Assembly (NCBI GenBank): GCA_030043545.1
Contig: JASHXM010000226.1
Coordinates: 1 to 8,980 of the forward strand
Reading direction: 5' to 3'
DNA from: Thermoplasmata archaeon
GTDB taxonomy: Archaea; Thermoplasmatota; Thermoplasmata; Lutacidiplasmatales; UBA184
DNA: 8,980 nucleotides
The first letter of the stretch is position 1. The number at the start of each line of letters is the position of its first letter. Below, in pieces: positions 5,902 to 8,980 of the stretch. The position numbers and the translations under genes are program-made. Below the pieces are notes generated by a model. The model ran no database searches. It saw nothing but the letters and a program-made list of their open reading frames with translations, and was not told the origin of the DNA.

Positions 5902-7026
5902 ATGCGGATCGCGGTGGTCGGCGGAGGGATCACCGGGCTGTTCGCCGCCTACTACCTGCGCCGCGAGGGCGCCGACGTCACGCTGTTCGAGCCCGAGCCG
6001 CTCGGGGCCCGATCCGCGCACGCCGCCGGCATCCTGGAGCCTCTGACCGCGTATCGGACGAACACCGTCGACTTCCTCCGCCGGGTCTGGCACTTCTGGT
6101 GGCGAGGGACGTGCGCGATCCGGAGCGTCGACGCTCGGTGGCTCGTCGAAAGCGCTCGGCAACTCGAGCGGCCGGCGTGGCCTGGAGCGGCCGAGACCCT
6201 CCGGGCGATGGGCCGGTTCTCGATCGCCGAGTACGCGCGAATGGCCCAGGAGGCCGACGACTTCGGCTACGCGACCCGGGGGCTGATCGAACGGTTCGAC
6301 GACCCGGTGCATTTCGCGGCGGAGCGGGCGACAGCCCTCGACAACCGCGCGGTCGCTCCGGTCGAGGTCCGCGCGGCGCCGGGTGGCGCCGGCGAGCTGT
6401 TCTTCCCGGAGGTCGGTTGGGTCCACACCGAGCGGTTCGTCGAACGGATCGCGCGCGAGCTCGCCGGCGTGTCGGTGGTGCGTCACCGGGCCCATGCGGT
6501 GGCGACGGACGGGAGCGTCACCGCAGCGATCGGCGGTGGCCGGTTCGACGGGGTCGCGGTCTGCACCGGCGTCACGTCGCGGAGCCTCGGCGTCCCGCTC
6601 ACCGGGGTCCGGGGCTTCGGCTGGCACGTGCGGGTCGACCGCCCCCCCGACGTCGCGACGATCGATGTCGACCGGGGGTTGGCTGTCGTCCCGTTCGCGG
6701 ACGAGGTCAAGGTGACCGGGGGGTGGGTGTTCGACCTCGGAGCGGACCGGCGGCCGGCGGCGCGGATCCTCGAGGCGCTCCGCGGGATGGTCGAGATCCG
6801 CGAGGTGCTCGGGTTCGACGACGGGTCGCGGCCGTGCACCCCGGACGGCCTGCCGACCGTCGGGCGCCGAGAGCGGCTCGTCGTCGCGAACGGCGGATTT
6901 CGGCTCGGCTGGAGCTTCGCCCCGGCGTTGGGGCAGGCGGCCGCGCGCCTCGCCCTCGGGCAGGGAGAGACCGTCCCGTTCCTCGCCCGGTTCTGCGGTG
7001 GCCTCCACTCCGGCCGGCTCGGGTAG
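5902..7026 (+). CDS. FAD-dependent amine oxidoreductase (DadA-like), probable D-hydroxyproline dehydrogenase
   Basis: This 374-residue DAO-family flavoprotein probably oxidises cis-4-hydroxy-D-proline to 1-pyrroline-4-hydroxy-2-carboxylate. The Rossmann dinucleotide fold is at the N-terminus: VVGGGITGLFAAYYL (5-19, GxGxxG form), with FEPE (29-32) ending the second strand where Glu30 would hold the ribose. SAHAAGILEP (39-48) is the family's second FAD-contact loop. The C-terminal FAD/substrate block is RPCTPDGLPTVG (310-321), then GGFRLGWSFAPALG (331-344); relatives usually have GHxxxGW here, and this protein has GGF in place of the GH. The middle (about 60-240) is the variable substrate domain. 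Assignment to D-hydroxyproline rests on the epimerase and deaminase genes directly downstream. By sequence alone D-amino acid dehydrogenase, sarcosine oxidase-like or glycine oxidase-like activity are equally possible. It has its own TATA box and no leader. Confidence 0.8.
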   Translation: MRIAVVGGGITGLFAAYYLRREGADVTLFEPEPLGARSAHAAGILEPLTAYRTNTVDFLRRVWHFWWRGTCAIRSVDARWLVESARQLERPAWPGAAETLRAMGRFSIAEYARMAQEADDFGYATRGLIERFDDPVHFAAERATALDNRAVAPVEVRAAPGGAGELFFPEVGWVHTERFVERIARELAGVSVVRHRAHAVATDGSVTAAIGGGRFDGVAVCTGVTSRSLGVPLTGVRGFGWHVRVDRPPDVATIDVDRGLAVVPFADEVKVTGGWVFDLGADRRPAARILEALRGMVEIREVLGFDDGSRPCTPDGLPTVGRRERLVVANGGFRLGWSFAPALGQAAARLALGQGETVPFLARFCGGLHSGRLG

Positions 7027-7106
7027 GCGCCCCGACCGGAGAGCCGTCGACCTCCGAAGGCCGGCCACCGCGCAGGTCATCAGGTACGGCGACCCGGGGG
7101 ATCGGG

Positions 7107-8045
7107 ATGCCGGAGATCCGGATCGTCGATTCGCACACGGAAGGCGAGCCGACCCGCACGATCGTCGCGGGGGCGCCCCCCCTCGGAGTCGGCCCGCTCG
7201 CCGAACGGCGGGAGCGGTTCCGTCGAGAGTACGACTGGCTTCGGACCGCCGTCGTCACCGAACCGCGCGCGTCGGAAGCGGCCGTCGGCGCCCTCCTGGT
7301 CCCTGCGGTCGACCGGTCGGCGAGGACCGGGGTGATTTTCTTCAACAACGCGGGGTATCTCGGGATGTGCGGGCACGGCACGATCGGCGTCGTCGCCTCG
7401 CTGGCGTATCTCGGGACCATCTCGCCCGGCCGGCTGACGGTAGAGACGCCCGTCGGGGCGGTCGACTGCGAGCTTCGGGGCGACGGGGCGGTGTCGTTCC
7501 GGAACGTGGAGAGCCGCTGTGCCCGACGGGGCGTGTCGGTCGAGGTCCCGGGGTTCGGCCGGGCGACCGGCGACGTGGCCTGGGGCGGCAACTGGTTCTT
7601 CCTGATCGACGACCCCCCCGTCGCGGTCGAACGCCGGAACCTGTCAGCCTGTCTCGCCTACGCCCGAGCGGTCCGAGCGGCGATCGACGCGGCCGGCGTC
7701 GTCGGCGACGATGGGGGGCAGGTCGATCACGTGGAGCTCTCCGTCCCCACGTCCACCTCCGCGGACTCGCGGAACTTCGTGTTGTGCCCGGGAGGGATGT
7801 ACGACCGGTCGCCCTGCGGCACCGGGACGAGCGCCCGTCTCGCGGTCCTCGCCGCCCGGGGGGCGCTGCGACCGGGCCAGCGCTGGCGACAGGAAGGGAT
7901 CCTCGGCGGCGTCTTCGAGGCGACCGCGGAACCGACGGAACGCGGGGTGATTCCGACGATCTCGGGACGAGCGTTCGTCACCGCCGTCGGTGAGCTCGTC
8001 GTAGACGATCGGGACCCGTTCCGATTCGGCATCCCGCCCCCATAG
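7107..8045 (+). CDS. lhpA: 4-hydroxyproline 2-epimerase (proline racemase superfamily)
   Basis: This 312-residue protein, the normal family length, starts at the ATG at 7107 with EIRIVDSHTEGEPTR, the conserved N-terminal block that contacts the substrate carboxylate. The first catalytic cysteine is Cys88 in NAGYLGMCGHGTIG (81-94). The second is Cys237 in DRSPCGTGTSA (233-243). Having both thiols supports a two-base racemase/epimerase and argues against the trans-3-hydroxyproline dehydratase branch, where the cysteine pair is not conserved. The GMCGHGTIG form and the adjacent FAD oxidoreductase and DapA-like deaminase genes favour trans-4-hydroxy-L-proline as substrate, giving cis-4-hydroxy-D-proline in the cytosol. 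Proline racemase, or dual activity as in some archaeal members, remains possible. The gene lies 80 bases after the FAD gene with no good TATA box, so co-transcription is likely; a G-rich stretch precedes the ATG. Confidence 0.9.
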   Translation: MPEIRIVDSHTEGEPTRTIVAGAPPLGVGPLAERRERFRREYDWLRTAVVTEPRASEAAVGALLVPAVDRSARTGVIFFNNAGYLGMCGHGTIGVVASLAYLGTISPGRLTVETPVGAVDCELRGDGAVSFRNVESRCARRGVSVEVPGFGRATGDVAWGGNWFFLIDDPPVAVERRNLSACLAYARAVRAAIDAAGVVGDDGGQVDHVELSVPTSTSADSRNFVLCPGGMYDRSPCGTGTSARLAVLAARGALRPGQRWRQEGILGGVFEATAEPTERGVIPTISGRAFVTAVGELVVDDRDPFRFGIPPP

Positions 8046-8108
8046 ACCTCGGGGGAGGGCGAGCCGGTCCGAGGGTTGAAGCGGGGCGCGGGGGTGCCCC
8101 CCGACACG

Positions 8109-8115
8109 GGAGAGG
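8109..8115 (+). promoter_or_regulatory. Ribosome binding site of the DapA-like gene
   Basis: GGAGAGG lies 7 bases before the ATG at 8123 and can pair with the CCTCC end of 16S rRNA. A Shine-Dalgarno here, but not before 5902, fits an internal operon gene translated from a leadered message. It supports 8123 as the start. Confidence 0.5.
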
Positions 8116-8122
8116 CGTCGCT

Positions 8123-8980
8123 ATGGGTCGGATCAGCTGGACCGGGGTGATCCCTGCGGTCACGACGCCGTTCGATCCGGAAGGGGGCCTCGACCTCCCG
8201 GCGTTTGACGCCCACTGCCGGTGGATGATCGACTCGGGATGCGCGGGCGTCGTCGTCGGCGGTTCGCTGGGAGAGGGCGCTTCGCTCGACGCACCGGAGA
8301 GGACGGCCCTGCTCCGCACCGCCGAGCACGCCCTCGCGCGGCGAGCCCCGGTCATCGCCGCGGTCGGGGCGATCCGCACCTCCGACGCGGTCGACCTCGC
8401 GCGCGCCGCAGCATCCGACGGAGCGGCAGGACTGCTCCTGCTCCCGCCGTACGTCTACCGGGGCGACCCCCGAGAGATCCGGGAGCATTTCGGCCGGCTC
8501 CTCCGCGGGACCGACCTCCCGTGCATGCTGTACAACAACCCCGGGGCGTACGGCACGGACGTCCTCCCCGACCGGCTGCTCGAGCTCGCGACCGAACACC
8601 CGACGCTGGAGGCGGTCAAGGAGTCCGGTCCGGACGTGCGCCGCATCGCGGCGGTCCGGGCGCTGCTCGGGGAGCGGCTCGCGGTCTCGGTGGGGACCGA
8701 CGATCAGCTGATCGAGGGCGTGGCGGGCGGAGCGACGGGCTGGATCGCCGGGGTCGCGAACGCCTTCCCGGCGGAGTCGGTGGAGCTCTGGCGGCGCGCG
8801 AACACCGGCCCCCGCGACGCCGCCCTCGCCTGGTATCGGTGGTTCCTTCCGCTCCTCCGGATGGACGCTTCGCCGAAGCTCGTCCAGCTGATCAAGCTCC
8901 AACAGACGGAAGTGGGACGCGGCACGCCCCGGGTCCGGCCGCCGCGCCTCGAGCTCGCCGACGAGGAGCGCGCGCTCGCG
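8123..8980 (+). CDS. lhpC: DapA-superfamily deaminase, probable 1-pyrroline-4-hydroxy-2-carboxylate deaminase (3' end cut)
   Basis: The frame is open from the ATG at 8123 to the window end, giving 286 residues. The family has about 290-310, so only a short C-terminus is missing. It begins MGRISWTGVIPAVTTPFD, and GGSLGEGASL (46-55) is the DapA nucleophile-side loop. The TIM-barrel Schiff-base lysine is Lys166 in EAVKESG, and the catalytic tyrosine is Tyr137 in LYNNPGAYGTD. The Arg that binds aspartate semialdehyde in true DapA (Arg138 in E. coli) is Ala142 here, so lysine biosynthesis is unlikely. The tail SPKLVQLIKLQQ, then RVRPPRLEL, closely resembles deaminases in hydroxyproline gene clusters. 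The enzyme would turn 1-pyrroline-4-hydroxy-2-carboxylate into 2,5-dioxopentanoate and ammonia. Other DapA-like aldolases or dehydratases are the alternative. It sits 77 bases after the epimerase gene. Confidence 0.86.
   Translation, partial: MGRISWTGVIPAVTTPFDPEGGLDLPAFDAHCRWMIDSGCAGVVVGGSLGEGASLDAPERTALLRTAEHALARRAPVIAAVGAIRTSDAVDLARAAASDGAAGLLLLPPYVYRGDPREIREHFGRLLRGTDLPCMLYNNPGAYGTDVLPDRLLELATEHPTLEAVKESGPDVRRIAAVRALLGERLAVSVGTDDQLIEGVAGGATGWIAGVANAFPAESVELWRRANTGPRDAALAWYRWFLPLLRMDASPKLVQLIKLQQTEVGRGTPRVRPPRLELADEERALA

Noticed and set aside
4938..7106. Open frame upstream of, and in frame with, the epimerase gene
   Set aside because: It crosses the MFS exporter and the FAD gene in another frame and gives Arg/Gly-rich nonsense. 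The family N-terminus begins exactly at the ATG at 7107.
7027..7106. A separate promoter for the epimerase gene
   Set aside because: No A+T-rich box is found about 26-30 bases before 7107; the region around 7075-7085 is not TATA-like.
8090..8101. GGGGG-TG-CCCCC hairpin before the DapA-like gene
   Set aside because: The two-base loop is too tight without opening a pair, there is no T-run, and such G/C runs are common here. It lies between co-oriented operon genes, so termination is unlikely.
7727..8902. Minus-strand open frame of 391 codons over the DapA-like gene
   Set aside because: The plus strand has a continuous DapA-family protein with its catalytic Tyr and Lys; the antisense product shows no recognisable domain.

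Overview
The window is very G+C-rich (about 70% by eye) and gene-dense, and it looks archaeal. The few A+T-rich patches are TATA-like boxes placed about 26-38 bases before start codons (1058-1064 before the nickel/cobalt transporter, 3670-3675 before the MarR gene, 5871-5877 before the FAD oxidoreductase). That is the spacing of leaderless or near-leaderless archaeal transcripts, and I see no clear bacterial -35/-10 pairs. A high-GC Thermoplasmatota-like or similar uncultured archaeon is my guess; the lineage is inference only.

Layout. (1) 1-354, plus strand: the 3' end of a hotdog-fold (PaaI-like) thioesterase. A GNAT-type acetyltransferase gene (minus strand, 224-967) converges on it and overlaps it by 131 bases. 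(2) 968-1086: an A+T-rich divergent promoter region, followed by a NiCoT-family Ni2+/Co2+ permease (1087-2181, plus). (3) 2231-3493, minus: a 12-helix-type MFS transporter. (4) 3494-3709: a divergent intergenic region with inverted repeats, a TATA box and two palindromes, leading into a MarR-family regulator (3710-4222, plus). Its stop overlaps the start of a second, DHA2-like MFS exporter (4219-5820, plus). (5) 5902 to the window end, plus: three consecutive genes with gaps of about 80 bases. They encode a DadA-like FAD amine oxidoreductase, a proline racemase-superfamily protein with both catalytic cysteines (4-hydroxyproline 2-epimerase type), and a DapA-superfamily protein cut by the window edge.

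How they work together. The last three genes make up the core of D-hydroxyproline-type 4-hydroxyproline catabolism. The epimerase would turn trans-4-hydroxy-L-proline into cis-4-hydroxy-D-proline. The FAD enzyme would oxidise that to 1-pyrroline-4-hydroxy-2-carboxylate. The DapA-like deaminase would convert this to 2,5-dioxopentanoate, which a dehydrogenase outside the window would have to oxidise to 2-oxoglutarate. The MarR/MFS pair looks like a self-regulated efflux operon with a readable candidate operator. No RNA gene, CRISPR array or mobile element was seen.

The most notable items are the hydroxyproline gene set in an apparently archaeal genome, the paired palindromes between the marR TATA box and start codon, and the acetyltransferase whose reading frame runs past its domain into the neighbouring gene.
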